DNA from: CAYPPK01 sp964412615
GTDB lineage: Bacteria > Patescibacteriota > Minisyncoccia > Sungbacterales > HO2-52-23
Assembly (NCBI GenBank): GCA_964412615.1
Contig: CAYPPK010000004.1
Location: forward strand, 1 to 64,000
Direction of reading: 5' to 3'
DNA length: 64,000 bases
Under the pieces are notes generated by a model. The model saw only the letters and a list, made by a program, of their open reading frames with translations, was not told the DNA's origin and searched no databases. The position numbers and the translations under genes were made by a program. Numbering within the stretch: position 1 is the first letter of the stretch; the number at the start of each line of letters is the position of its first letter. This document shows positions 16,120 through 23,736 of the stretch, one piece after another.

Positions 16120-16395
16120 ATGCAGGAGGTCAAAATAAGGGAGGGACTGACTTTATCCGAGGCGCGTCGCGTAGCCTTACTGATTGCTTTGAAGGAAAGA
16201 AAGGAAGTATTTTTTGTCTTTAAAAATCGGCGCTATGAAATAACTCCGCGCCAAGCCTGGGAAGAACTTCCGGAACACATGCGCGTCACCATGACCGAGA
16301 TAGAAATGATGAAAAAAGAGATGGATAGTTTGATAAAAAAGGTTCAAGAAGAAGCTGAAGCCATACAAAGTTATATGTCCAAACCCGCAGCTTGA
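16120..16395 (+). CDS. small charged protein, unknown
   Basis: A 91-residue protein with no recognised family. It has a mixed N-terminal part (IREGLTLSEARRVALLIALK, VFFVFKNRRYEITP) and a helical, Glu/Lys-rich C-terminal half that is probably a coiled coil (MMKKEMDSLIKKVQEEAEA). It is preceded by AAGGAGGGTAGGC, one of the strongest ribosome binding sites in the window. Its stop codon overlaps the -35 box of the next gene. Confidence 0.65.
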   Translation: MQEVKIREGLTLSEARRVALLIALKERKEVFFVFKNRRYEITPRQAWEELPEHMRVTMTEIEMMKKEMDSLIKKVQEEAEAIQSYMSKPAA

Positions 16396-16420
16396 CGTAG
16401 TTAGCCAAAAATGGTATTTA
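16392..16420 (+). promoter_or_regulatory. promoter of the 16446 gene
   Basis: TTGACG overlapping the upstream TGA stop, 17-base spacer, TATTTA. AAGGAGGG at 16435-16442 precedes the ATG. Confidence 0.65.
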
Positions 16421-16445
16421 GGGATCAGTAAAACAAGGAGGGATC

Positions 16446-16634
16446 ATGATACCAAGAATGTCCTTTCGTGCAAGATTTGAACCTGATACTTACACCCCCC
16501 AACATTTCTGCGCGCGCTGTCATGGAACTATAGCCAAAAGCGCGCCGCAAGTTACCGAAGGCAATACGCACTATCACCACAACTGCCATGAAGGTTGGTT
16601 AAAGTGCCAGCAAGCCAAAAGATATTGCGCCTAG
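16446..16634 (+). CDS. small LIM/zinc-finger-like protein
   Basis: A 62-residue protein with Cys/His spacing like a treble-clef or LIM-type finger: CARCHGTIAKSAPQV, then HYHHNCHEGWLKC. Four cysteines and nearby histidines could bind one or two zinc ions. It has its own promoter, strong AAGGAGG site and terminator. No function is assigned. Confidence 0.65.
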   Translation: MIPRMSFRARFEPDTYTPQHFCARCHGTIAKSAPQVTEGNTHYHHNCHEGWLKCQQAKRYCA

Positions 16635-16637
16635 CTG

Positions 16638-16676
16638 ATTCCGCTCAGGGCCAGTCCCGGCGGAATTTAATTTTTA
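16638..16676 (+). terminator. intrinsic terminator
   Basis: ATTCCGC/GCGGAAT closing an inner GGG/CCC hairpin, followed by TTAATTTTT. Confidence 0.65.
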
Positions 16677-16689
16677 CTTCATGCCATAG

Positions 16690-17199
16690 TTGTATGGTGT
16701 TTTGGTGTTAGGGCTATATATTCAAAAAGCGACCTTAGCTGGATTGGTAATGTTGTCGGCGGCAACATTAGCTTTAGGGCCAGGTTTAGCAAACAGTCAG
16801 GAAAATCCGCCCGGGAGCGGACCCGAAATTGAATTTGAAACTTTATTAGAAGGCAGCTCGGCCGTTTTGGAGCCGGGCATTATGATTATTGGCGATCAAG
16901 AGGCACTTACCCTTTTATATGAACAATTGGGCGAAAGCAATTTGCCCCAAGTTGATTTTGCTAAAAATATCGTGGTTGGAGTTTTTGAGGGAGAGCAGCC
17001 GCGCGGCGGTTTTGATTTGGAAGTGGAAGAAGTCCTGGCCCTGCCGGAAGGTTTGGCAATATTTTTAAGAGAAACTATTCCCGGTTCAGCTTGCCTGACA
17101 ACGCAAGCCATATCAGCACCCTTTGAAATAGTGTCAATTCCTAAGATTTCGCAAGACATATTTTTTGCGGTAACACCAGTTATCGCCGAATGCATATAA
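16690..17199 (+). CDS. secreted PrcB-like domain protein
   Basis: A 169-residue or slightly shorter secreted protein. The signal peptide (LAGLVMLSAATLALGPGLA) is followed by a PrcB C-terminal-like domain: VDFAKNIVVGVFEGEQPRGG, FLRETIPGSACLTTQAISAP, and FEIVSIPK. The domain is named after a treponemal protease-complex subunit. There is no in-frame ATG before the signal peptide, so a TTG at 16690 or GTG at 16705 must be used; which one is uncertain. Confidence 0.7.
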   Translation: MYGVLVLGLYIQKATLAGLVMLSAATLALGPGLANSQENPPGSGPEIEFETLLEGSSAVLEPGIMIIGDQEALTLLYEQLGESNLPQVDFAKNIVVGVFEGEQPRGGFDLEVEEVLALPEGLAIFLRETIPGSACLTTQAISAPFEIVSIPKISQDIFFAVTPVIAECI

Positions 17200-17235
17200 A
17201 TCTTGTTGCTCCAGGTCTGGCGCAAATAAGAGGGG

Positions 17236-17898
17236 ATGGCTTATCATGGTCGCATGCTGAGAAAAGGAATATTTGCGGTTTACAAGCCCAAAGGCATGAC
17301 TTCCCATGATGTGATAAATTTTTTGCGCCGAAGGACGGGCGAGCGCCGTATCGGCCATGCCGGCACTCTTGATCCTTTAGCCCAAGGAGTATTGGTGGTA
17401 GGCGTGGGCCGGGAAGCGACCAAGCAGTTGGGACAATATGAAATCAAGGAAAAAGAATATCTAGCCGAAATTTGTTTGGGACAAGAAAGCTCTACCGGTG
17501 ATGAAGAGGGGGTAAAAAAAGAAATTTTGCCCAAAATAATCCCCCAGCAGATTACCATAGAAAAAACATTAAAACATTTTGTAGGCAGAATAGACCAGAT
17601 ACCACCTATCTACAGCGCCATTAAAATCAGCGGCCGACCAGCCTATCGCTACGCGCGCTCCGGAAAAGAAATTAAATTAGCGGCCCGGCAAGTAGAAATC
17701 AAAAAAATAGAAATTATTTTTTACCAGTGGCCTTTATTGAAATTGAGAATAATAACCGGTCCGGGGGTTTATATACGGGCTTTGGCGCGGGATTTGGGCC
17801 AGTCCCTTGGCACGGCGGGATATTTAACCGCCCTGGAGAGAACAAGAGTGGGGGAGTTCACTAAAACCAAAGCGTTCGCTTTGGACGAGCTTGACTAG
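17236..17898 (+). CDS. truB: tRNA pseudouridine55 synthase TruB
   Basis: A 220-residue TruB that isomerises U55 in the tRNA T loop. The catalytic aspartate is in GHAGTLDPLAQGVL (about residues 40-53). Other motifs are the N-terminal VYKPKGMTSHDVI, the IPPIYSAIKISGRPAYRYAR block, and GVYIRALARDLG. The C-terminal PUA-type domain is missing or very short, as in compact TruBs. ATG 17254 is an alternative start six codons in. Confidence 0.92.
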   Translation: MAYHGRMLRKGIFAVYKPKGMTSHDVINFLRRRTGERRIGHAGTLDPLAQGVLVVGVGREATKQLGQYEIKEKEYLAEICLGQESSTGDEEGVKKEILPKIIPQQITIEKTLKHFVGRIDQIPPIYSAIKISGRPAYRYARSGKEIKLAARQVEIKKIEIIFYQWPLLKLRIITGPGVYIRALARDLGQSLGTAGYLTALERTRVGEFTKTKAFALDELD

Positions 17899-17910
17899 TC
17901 ATCCTCCAAG

Positions 17911-17947
17911 GGCAAATATATTCACTTTTATTTCATTTGCCGTTTTT
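17911..17947 (+). terminator. possible terminator
   Basis: GGCAAAT/ATTTGCC with a 17-base loop, followed by GTTTTT. Confidence 0.45.
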
Positions 17948-17958
17948 AGTTTGCTTTC

Positions 17959-18468
17959 ATGGCACAACGCGGCAGAAAAAGAAAAAGCGCCAACGCGTTG
18001 GAGTTGCTTAAGGCTGATCACGACGAACTGAAGCGCAAATACGAAGATTTTAAGTCCGAAACCGAATATGATAGACGAGCTGACTTGGGCTCGGATATTT
18101 TGCAAATGCTGGACGTGCATACCACCATAGAAGAAGAAATTTTTTATCCCGCCGCGGAGGCTATTGGCGGAGATTTGGTTAAAACCCTGGTCGCCAAAGC
18201 TTTAGCCGAGCATAAGTCCGCCCGCAACCTACTTGACGAACTTAAGGTCATTGATGTAAAAGATGAAGAGTATGACTTAAAGATGGAAGCGCTCATGAGC
18301 GATGTGGCGGCCCATATAGAGGAAGAAGAAGAGGATCTTTTTCCGGAAATTAAGGACAACCTAAACCTCAAAGAGCTGGAACGCTTGGGTGGAGAAATGA
18401 TGGAGCGCAAAGACGAGCTGGGAGAATCCCCGTTGGAAGAGGCTGCGGAGACGATTATAGACGAGTAG
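17959..18468 (+). CDS. hemerythrin HHE domain protein
   Basis: A 169-residue four-helix hemerythrin-like protein that should bind a di-iron centre. Iron ligand motifs are LLKADHDELK, DVHTTIEEEIFYP, AEHKSARNLL and AAHIEEEEEDLFPEI. The C-terminal tail is acidic and helical, and the N-terminus is a short basic segment. Likely roles are oxygen or nitric oxide sensing or iron handling; the sequence does not decide. Confidence 0.88.
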   Translation: MAQRGRKRKSANALELLKADHDELKRKYEDFKSETEYDRRADLGSDILQMLDVHTTIEEEIFYPAAEAIGGDLVKTLVAKALAEHKSARNLLDELKVIDVKDEEYDLKMEALMSDVAAHIEEEEEDLFPEIKDNLNLKELERLGGEMMERKDELGESPLEEAAETIIDE

Positions 18469-18477
18469 GGATATATA

Positions 18478-18506
18478 TTGACTTTATAACTGTTGTATGT
18501 TATAGT
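18478..18506 (+). promoter_or_regulatory. consensus-like promoter
   Basis: TTGACT, 17-base spacer, TATAGT: one of the best promoter matches in the window. The start would fall near 18513, at the base of an intrinsic terminator. Confidence 0.65.
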
Positions 18507-18510
18507 ATTA

Positions 18511-18536
18511 AAAGATCGCCAAGCTAGGCGATTTTT
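18511..18536 (+). terminator. intrinsic terminator
   Basis: ATCGCC/GGCGAT with loop AAGCTA, followed by TTTTT. It lies directly after the promoter at 18478-18506 and 43 bases after the hemerythrin stop. Confidence 0.7.
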
Positions 18537-18540
18537 ACCT

Positions 18541-18566
18541 GCCTGCGCAGGCATGCCTGCCAGGGG
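18541..18566. repeat. short GC palindrome
   Basis: GCCTGCGCAGGC followed by GGCATGCC-type palindromes. A similar GCCTGCGCGGGC stretch is found inside msrB (about 1249-1260). Confidence 0.4.
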
Positions 18567-18654
18567 TAGGGCAAGAAATTGACAGCAGGTAGACGATTAT
18601 TCTAGAGAACAACTTATTGGTACTTACTTTCAAGTATTTATAATTGCGCTGGCT

Positions 18655-19068
18655 TTGGTAGCACCGGGAGCAATGGAAGTGCAGATAAAAAACAACCCGC
18701 AAGCCGAACAAAAACCCGCTCTGGAATTGCGGGTAGAAACCAACTTAAATTCTAATTTAGAAGCGCCCGAAACTACGCCGGCGCCTGTTTTGCCTTCGGT
18801 GCTGGAAAATATCGCCTGGTGCGAATCGCGTAACCGCCATTATGATAAAAACGGCAAAGTATTGCGCGGCGAAAAAAATCCCTATGACATCGGCAAATAC
18901 CAAATCAACGTGCTTTATTGGGGCAACGAAGCTAAGAAACTAGGCATTGATTTGCATACCGAAGAAGGTAATGAAGCCATGGCTTTGGCTATTTACCAAA
19001 AATACGGGACTGCTCCCTGGAAATGGAGCAAATCCTGCTGGAGTAAAGAGATTTTAGCCGGAAATTAA
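18655..19068 (+). CDS. lysozyme/transglycosylase-like domain protein
   Basis: About 137 residues. The C-terminal 85 residues look like a small transglycosylase/lysozyme-fold domain: VLENIAWCESRNRHY (glutamate in the CES motif), YDIGKYQINVLYWGNEAKKL, EGNEAMALAIYQKYGTAPW. The frame is open upstream to 18582 and would encode a signal-like segment (LIGTYFQVFIIALALVAPG), but no ATG or GTG lies there. A TTG at 18655 is the only usual start, so the true start is uncertain. Confidence 0.6.
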   Translation: MVAPGAMEVQIKNNPQAEQKPALELRVETNLNSNLEAPETTPAPVLPSVLENIAWCESRNRHYDKNGKVLRGEKNPYDIGKYQINVLYWGNEAKKLGIDLHTEEGNEAMALAIYQKYGTAPWKWSKSCWSKEILAGN

Positions 19069-19080
19069 TTTTTAATTTAT

Positions 19081-19118
19081 AAATAAATCCGCCCGCAAAG
19101 TTGCGGGCGGATTTATTT
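19081..19118. terminator. bidirectional palindromic terminator
   Basis: Perfect 18-bp palindrome arms AAATAAATCCGCCCGCAA/TTGCGGGCGGATTTATTT around AG. Confidence 0.75.
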
Positions 19119-19172
19119 ATAGGAAACATAATCTTTCACCGGCAACTCATTTCCGGCCCCTACACTTTATTT

Positions 19173-20102
19173 ATGCAAATTTTTTCCAGAACATTCGGGC
19201 CGAAAACCACTGCTTTTATTATTTTATTTGTTGTGACAGGAGCAGGCATAAGCTTGGCCGGCATTAGCAAATTAAATCAAATGGAGGCAGAAATTCAGGG
19301 CCAGCGGGAAGAAATAATTCGCATTTCCCGCGAACGTTTGGAAGAAAGCAGACAAGCGAGAGCTGACCGTCAAGAAGGCGCTGAAGAAATTTTAAATCAA
19401 AGTTTTTTTGCTGAAACTTTTCCGATTCCGCAGCCAAAATCGGAAAAAGAAATCATAGAAAACAATGAAGCACCGGCTTTGCCTGTTATCATCTCACAAT
19501 GGAGGCCCCGGATTGCCTCTCTTACTTGTGCCTGGGAGCAGGACGGGGAGACTTTATTAACCAAAAGTGGTTCGGGAGTTTCTTTCGGCAGCGGGGAAAA
19601 TAAAATTTTAATCTATACTAATAATCATGTGATTTGGGAGGAGGATTTTGACCAGGCAAGTCAGTGTTCAGCCAGATTTCCAGGCCTAGGGGAGGAATTT
19701 ACCGCTGCTGCTATTATTTCCAGGGATGTTGATCCGGATTTAGGATTGGTAGAGCTGGAAGTTCCCCCTGCAGTAGTAGTTCAAATTGAGGCTAACAAGG
19801 TTAATCCTACTTGTTCTAACTCGGTGGAAATTGGAGATATGGTAATTGTTTTGGGCTATCCAACGATCGGCGCTGAAGGAGACATAACCGTAACGGAAGG
19901 AATAATTTCCGGTCGGGAAGGATCTTATTTTGTGACTTCGGCTAAAGTAGATGAGGGCAATTCAGGCGGAGCAGCCATCCTGGTCAAGGATAATTGCTAC
20001 CTTGGCATTCCCACTTATGTAAAGCGAGGAGGATTTGAATCATTAGCGAGAATTCTGGACCGCAACTCCGTCAGCGAATGGTTTAACAGTTTGGCCGAGT
20101 AA
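19173..20102 (+). CDS. membrane-anchored trypsin-like serine protease
   Basis: A 309-residue protein: N-terminal anchor (TTAFIILFVVTGAGISLAG), coiled-coil stalk (about residues 30-75), then an S1C-type protease domain. Triad regions are YTNNHVIW (His), DPDLGLVELE (Asp) and DEGNSGGAAI (Ser). No PDZ domain follows, unlike DegP/HtrA. The ATG at 19173 is chosen because it places the anchor at the N-terminus. It acts at the cell surface. Confidence 0.8.
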   Translation: MQIFSRTFGPKTTAFIILFVVTGAGISLAGISKLNQMEAEIQGQREEIIRISRERLEESRQARADRQEGAEEILNQSFFAETFPIPQPKSEKEIIENNEAPALPVIISQWRPRIASLTCAWEQDGETLLTKSGSGVSFGSGENKILIYTNNHVIWEEDFDQASQCSARFPGLGEEFTAAAIISRDVDPDLGLVELEVPPAVVVQIEANKVNPTCSNSVEIGDMVIVLGYPTIGAEGDITVTEGIISGREGSYFVTSAKVDEGNSGGAAILVKDNCYLGIPTYVKRGGFESLARILDRNSVSEWFNSLAE

Positions 20103-20125
20103 ATTTTATTTATTTTTTTAGATCT

Positions 20126-20332
20126 ATGCAGGGAAATAATCACGAACACGATAATCACCATAGCGACAATACGACTGCCGTTCTTTTGGTAGTTATTATC
20201 GTCATCCTGCTGGCGGCCGGCGCTGTTTTTTTTCTGCGAGGGGGTTTAGGCGGCAGCCGAGCCGAACCCCAACAACCCGGCTTAAATGTGCAAATACCTT
20301 TGCCGGAAGAAGGGGACGGAACTGCCAAATAA
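20126..20332 (+). CDS. small single-pass membrane protein
   Basis: A 68-residue protein: a His/Asn/Asp-rich N-terminus (GNNHEHDNHHSDN), one membrane helix (AVLLVVIIVILLAAGAVFFL) and a Pro/Glu-rich outside tail. No family is recognised. It lies between the protease and the sortase. Confidence 0.6.
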   Translation: MQGNNHEHDNHHSDNTTAVLLVVIIVILLAAGAVFFLRGGLGGSRAEPQQPGLNVQIPLPEEGDGTAK

Positions 20333-20389
20333 TAAAACTTTTCTCCTAATTTCATAATTTTTTCACCGAGCGTTTTTACCTTCAAAAAT

Positions 20390-21025
20390 GTGGTAAAGAA
20401 AGGATCGGTGAAATTTTGGTTTTTCCGAACGGGGTTGTGGCTGGTGATAATGACGGCAGTGTCCGTACCGTTTTACGCGTTTAATTTTTGGTTGCCGGGT
20501 GATCCGGTGCAAGCCGGGCCGGAAAATACGGTGGGGCAAAATTTAATATCCCCGGAGGGAACAGTTATTCGGGCGCCTCGGGTAGGTATTGACTCCCGGG
20601 TAATTTTTCCAACTTCAACAATTCTGGCGGATTTAACTCAGGCCTTGAATCAAGGCGTGGTTCATTATCCCTTGTCGGCTTTGCCGGAAGATTTTCGGGG
20701 AAATGTTTTTTTGTTCGGACATAGTTCGGCTAAGGCCTATGAAGCCAATCCAGCCCGCACCGCTTTTACCAACTTAGATCGTCTGATTCCCGGAGACCGT
20801 GTGGAAATTTGGCGCCAAGAAAGAGTTTATGTCTATCAGGTTTCGGCCGTAAGAATCCTGCGTCCCGGGGAAGCGGAAGTTTATTTGGCAAGCGACAGTC
20901 GCAAGCTTACCCTCTCCACTTGCTGGCCCATCGGTGATCCGAGCCGGCGTTTTATCGTGGAAGCTGACTTTGTGAGGAGTTTTCCGCAACGGAGCTACGG
21001 CTCCGAGGCGGATTCCTCTTCGTAA
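20390..21025 (+). CDS. sortase
   Basis: A 211-residue sortase of the class D/E type. It has an N-terminal anchor (GLWLVIMTAVSVPFYAF), the sortase barrel starting at APRVGIDSRV, catalytic histidine in FLFGHSSAK, catalytic cysteine in LTLSTCWPIG, and arginine in PSRRFIVEA. GTG at 20390 is the start; the ATG two bases earlier is out of frame. A likely substrate with an LPPTG signal is encoded two genes downstream (22891-23382). Confidence 0.88.
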   Translation: MVKKGSVKFWFFRTGLWLVIMTAVSVPFYAFNFWLPGDPVQAGPENTVGQNLISPEGTVIRAPRVGIDSRVIFPTSTILADLTQALNQGVVHYPLSALPEDFRGNVFLFGHSSAKAYEANPARTAFTNLDRLIPGDRVEIWRQERVYVYQVSAVRILRPGEAEVYLASDSRKLTLSTCWPIGDPSRRFIVEADFVRSFPQRSYGSEADSSS

Positions 21026-21034
21026 GGAAGAGGA
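21014..21034 (+). other. hairpin between sortase and GC-rich gene
   Basis: CCTCTTC/GAAGAGG-type hairpin spanning the sortase stop codon. No T run, so a terminator role is doubtful. Confidence 0.35.
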
Positions 21035-21051
21035 CAACTAAGGAGGGTGAC

Positions 21052-22134
21052 ATGAAGACGAACTCGTTCGTGCGGTTCGCAACGTTCTTGGTCATCGCGG
21101 CTGCTCTGGGAATCTTCACTCCTGCGGTTTTTGCAGCCGAGCGCTTGCTCGTGCCCAAGGCCGACTCGCCGACCGCCATGGTGCGGTGCGGCGCGGAGCT
21201 GGAAACAGTGAAGAAGCGCCTGGGTGCGGCGCAGAGGTACGTATTCACCGGGTCGGAACGGCTCACAAACATGAAGTACTGCGTTCGCGAAGCCCAGACC
21301 GAAGTGGTGGACACTCGGAACGAATATCGCGTTCCGAAAGGAACCGTCGGGTGGCTGGCGGCAGACGGCAAGGTAGTGCTGGAGGGGTGCGTCAACGAGG
21401 CAACCTGCCGCGGATGCGCGGTGCCTCCTCCGGTCGCTGCGGTTCCACCGCCGCCACCTGCACCGCCAGTGCCCCCGGTTGTTATACCCGAAAAAAGGCC
21501 GCTGCCCTCGCTCGTTCCCAAAGAGATGGAACCCAAGGGCGTGGCTGCGGTGGTAAGTGTCACAGATGACCATACTATCAGGGTGCGGGTCTGGGACAAG
21601 GTCAGTGCCAAAGGAGAGACAGCAGCTCTGATCGCCAAGATGAGAGAAGAACCCGGCTTTCAGAGCAGGGATCTTGGCAAGACCTTGCGAGAGGCGGCAG
21701 TGGAAGGCAAGATTCAGCCTCTTAAATCCTGCCTGCCGGGGTTTAAGATTGCCTTCTCCAATCTCCATTTTGACAGAGCTCGCGGCAAAATCTTACACGT
21801 CAACGGGCAGCCCATGCGCATGCCCGACAAGTTCGGCAAGGAAGCAAACGCTTTCCCGGTAGAGGTTTGCAACGGGGATGCTTCTATCAGCATTCCTCGT
21901 GACTGGATCGCGCCCGACACGGCGCTAGTTATCTATCCGCCGGTGCGCAGTCCTATACTTTTTTACCCGCCTTCGGGCCGCATCCGGACCGTTGCTGCCG
22001 CGGCAGGCAAGAAAACCTGGTGTGGCAAGGAGGACACGCGTTCGGCAAGCGAGTTCTACAAGCTCGCCATGAACTGCGGAGCTTCCAACTATCACTTCGT
22101 GGTGAACTCGGATCTTCTGGAGAGGGATCCATAA
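21052..22134 (+). CDS. GC-rich secreted protein, unknown
   Basis: A 360-residue secreted protein (signal peptide to VFAAERLLVP) in two parts: an N-terminal Cys-containing region (VRCGAELETVKKRLGAAQRY, CVNEATCRGC), a Pro-rich linker (about residues 125-150), and a C-terminal domain with further cysteines (KSCLPGFK, VEVCNGD, KTWCGKED, AMNCGASNYHF). No family is recognised. Its codons strongly prefer G/C in third position, unlike neighbours, and it has an AAGGAGGGTGAC ribosome site. Both points suggest transfer or very high expression. Confidence 0.7.
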   Translation: MKTNSFVRFATFLVIAAALGIFTPAVFAAERLLVPKADSPTAMVRCGAELETVKKRLGAAQRYVFTGSERLTNMKYCVREAQTEVVDTRNEYRVPKGTVGWLAADGKVVLEGCVNEATCRGCAVPPPVAAVPPPPPAPPVPPVVIPEKRPLPSLVPKEMEPKGVAAVVSVTDDHTIRVRVWDKVSAKGETAALIAKMREEPGFQSRDLGKTLREAAVEGKIQPLKSCLPGFKIAFSNLHFDRARGKILHVNGQPMRMPDKFGKEANAFPVEVCNGDASISIPRDWIAPDTALVIYPPVRSPILFYPPSGRIRTVAAAAGKKTWCGKEDTRSASEFYKLAMNCGASNYHFVVNSDLLERDP

Positions 22135-22142
22135 GGAGGAAA

Positions 22143-22191
22143 CTAAACTGGGGGGAGGACTGGATCCTCCCGCCCAGTTTCAAAATTTTTT
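22143..22191 (+). terminator. intrinsic terminator
   Basis: AAACTGGG/CCCAGTTT enclosing GGGAGGA/TCCTCCC, followed by CAAAATTTTTTT. An orphan AAGGAGG precedes it directly after the stop. Confidence 0.8.
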
Positions 22192-22193
22192 TC

Positions 22194-22671
22194 ATGACAT
22201 TTATCAAGAAACGCATAATTTTTTATTTTTTAACAATTACCCTTTGCGCGGTACTTATTTTTACGTTGGTTAATGTCCGCTCTTTTTCCATATTATTTGT
22301 CGCTAAGGCCTTTGGCGGCGACGGGGGGGGTGGCGACGGTGGTGGCGGAGATGGCGGTGGTGATGGCGGAGGCGGAGATGGAGGCGGTAGTGGCGGGGAT
22401 GGCGGAGGTGATGGAGGAGGGGGCGGTGATGGTGGGCCCGGAGCGGGCGATGGAGGAGCCGGCCCCGGTTTTGCGGATTTTAATCCGCCTGCCGATATTT
22501 CTCCTGCGCCTGCGACTCCTCCAGCTTCTGCAGGCATAAGTGAAGATGACGGCGGCCAAGGAGTTGGCGAAGACGACGGAGGAGAAGGCGTGGGCGAGGA
22601 CGATGGCGGTGAGGGTGTTGGTGAAGACGATGGCGGTGAAGGTGAAGGAGAAGGTGACGGCGGTGAAGGTG
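22194..22671 (+). CDS. Gly-rich surface protein, N-terminal part
   Basis: The N-terminal 159 residues of a surface protein: signal peptide (FYFLTITLCAVLIFTLVNVR), a long Gly/Asp low-complexity region (GGDGGGGDGG-type), a short Pro/Ala segment, then at least four copies of GEDDGGEG. The gene runs into assembly gap 2. Its C-terminal part, with a sortase signal, resumes at 22891 in compatible low-complexity sequence. No catalytic domain is seen; it looks like a flexible stalk or matrix protein. Confidence 0.7.
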
Positions 22672-22681
22672 NNNNNNNNNN
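22672..22681. other. assembly gap 2 (10 N)
   Basis: Ten undetermined bases inside low-complexity coding sequence. The string CGGTGAAGGTG stands both immediately before the gap (22661-22671) and right after the foreign insert (22890-22900). Confidence 0.99.
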
Positions 22682-22852
22682 CGCCGCGACACGTTTGGCC
22701 GAAAGACGATCTTCTTTCCACGTGCATTCGATGAATTCAGGTTGCCAGATCTTGATGAAAACGCCGGTCACCTCGTATCCTTGGTCAAGCAAAAGACGCG
22801 CGGCGACCGCACTATCCACCCCACCCGAAAGCCCGACAAACACCTTACTCAT
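22682..22852 (-). CDS. mnmA: mnmA 5' fragment, misplaced by assembly
   Basis: The first 57 codons of tRNA 2-thiouridylase MnmA/TrmU on minus: MSKVFVGLSGGVDSAVAARL with the PP-loop SGGVDS, then GYEVTGVFIKIWQPEF. It is cut exactly at the N run. It lies antisense inside a Gly-rich surface-protein gene and between two copies of CGGTGAAGGTG, so a mis-join at a low-complexity repeat is far more likely than a real insertion. Identification of the fragment is secure; its position is not. Confidence 0.8.
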
Positions 22853-22890
22853 ACTTATTTTTACAAAAGAAACACCGGTCATACAAGATC

Positions 22891-23382
22891 GGTGAAGGTG
22901 AGGGTGAGATAACTGAAGTTCAGGTTTCAGAACCGGGGCCACCTGAAGCACCATCTCCGCCGGAAATCCCATCGCCGCCCGAAGGCATTCCGCCTGAAGC
23001 ACCATCTCCGCCGGAAATCCCATCGCCGCCCGAAGGCATTCCGCCCATTATTCCTCCGAGTCCGCCTTCTTTTCCCATTCCACCCAGCCTTCCGCCCAGA
23101 ATTCCACCCGCCTTTCCTCCTCGCGTTTCTTTAGTTGAACTACCGCCTACCGGCGCGGCTACTTTGCCTTGGGCTTCGGTGTTGCCGTTCTTGGGAACTA
23201 GCGGAGGCGCGATTTATCTAGCGGAAAGATATTTTTTACGCCGCTTTGTTTTACCGATTGGTCCGCTTAGAAAAAGACTTCCGCGCTTTCGTTTTCGTTT
23301 TCATCTTTTTTCCGAAGACGATTTGCTGGATTTGCTGCTGGAAACTACCCAAGCCGCTTTAACCGAAAAGAATAAGCGGTGA
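22891..23382 (+). CDS. Gly/Pro-rich LPPTG surface protein, C-terminal part
   Basis: The C-terminal 163 residues: GEGEGE low-complexity start matching the part before the gap, a Pro-rich stalk with a 17-residue exact tandem repeat (PEAPSPPEIPSPPEGIP twice), then a sortase signal VELPPTGAATLPW. A hydrophobic stretch and a basic segment (ERYFLRRF) follow, with an unusually long charged tail of about 50 residues. A sortase is encoded at 20390-21025, so this should be its substrate. Confidence 0.75.
   Translation, partial: GEGEGEITEVQVSEPGPPEAPSPPEIPSPPEGIPPEAPSPPEIPSPPEGIPPIIPPSPPSFPIPPSLPPRIPPAFPPRVSLVELPPTGAATLPWASVLPFLGTSGGAIYLAERYFLRRFVLPIGPLRKRLPRFRFRFHLFSEDDLLDLLLETTQAALTEKNKR
22942..23043 (+). 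repeat. 51-bp tandem repeat, two copies
   Basis: Two identical 51-base units beginning CCTGAAGCACCATCTCC at 22942 and 22993, coding for a 17-residue Pro-rich unit. Confidence 0.9.
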
Positions 23383-23385
23383 TAT

Positions 23386-23415
23386 TTGACACTATTTTCA
23401 CTTTCCCTCTATGAT
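23386..23415 (+). promoter_or_regulatory. leaderless promoter
   Basis: TTGACA, 18-base spacer, TATGAT. Six bases then separate the -10 box from the ATG at 23422, so transcription should begin on the start codon. Confidence 0.7.
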
Positions 23416-23421
23416 ATTTGC

Positions 23422-23625
23422 ATGCCCATTCTTACGGAACAATTATTTAAGATTGGAGATATAATTCCGCAAAGCGGTATGTATATTTGCGCGCCCTGCG
23501 GCTATATGCAATATTTTGAAGCCGGCGGAAAATTTACGGTTTGCCTTGCTTGCTTGGCCGGCACGCCAGACGGGCCTATAGGATTTCAAACCGCGGATGC
23601 CGAGTTTTGGCAGTTTTTAGGATAA
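23422..23625 (+). CDS. small zinc-ribbon/rubredoxin-like protein
   Basis: A 67-residue protein with two Cys pairs, CAPC (about residues 25-28) and CLAC (about 44-47), spaced as in a zinc ribbon: PQSGMYICAPCGYMQYFEAG. The predicted leaderless promoter fixes the ATG at 23422. No function is known. A terminator follows. Confidence 0.7.
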   Translation: MPILTEQLFKIGDIIPQSGMYICAPCGYMQYFEAGGKFTVCLACLAGTPDGPIGFQTADAEFWQFLG

Positions 23626-23646
23626 ATCCTTAGATAAATCAATGAT

Positions 23647-23690
23647 AAAAATCCGTCCTTTCGCCATTCGCGAACGCGGCGGATTTTTTA
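23647..23690 (+). terminator. intrinsic terminator
   Basis: AAAATCCG/CGGATTTT closing an inner TTCGCGAA palindrome, then TTTATTT. Confidence 0.65.
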
Positions 23691-23736
23691 TTTGGTTCAT
23701 TGTCTTTTCATTCCCGAAAAGTAAGAGAAAAAAGAT

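Noticed and set aside
22223..23023. Long antisense frames rich in proline/serine opposite the Gly-rich gene
   Set aside because: Low-complexity GGN repeats leave the complementary frame open; only the mnmA piece within it is real protein sequence, and that is misplaced.
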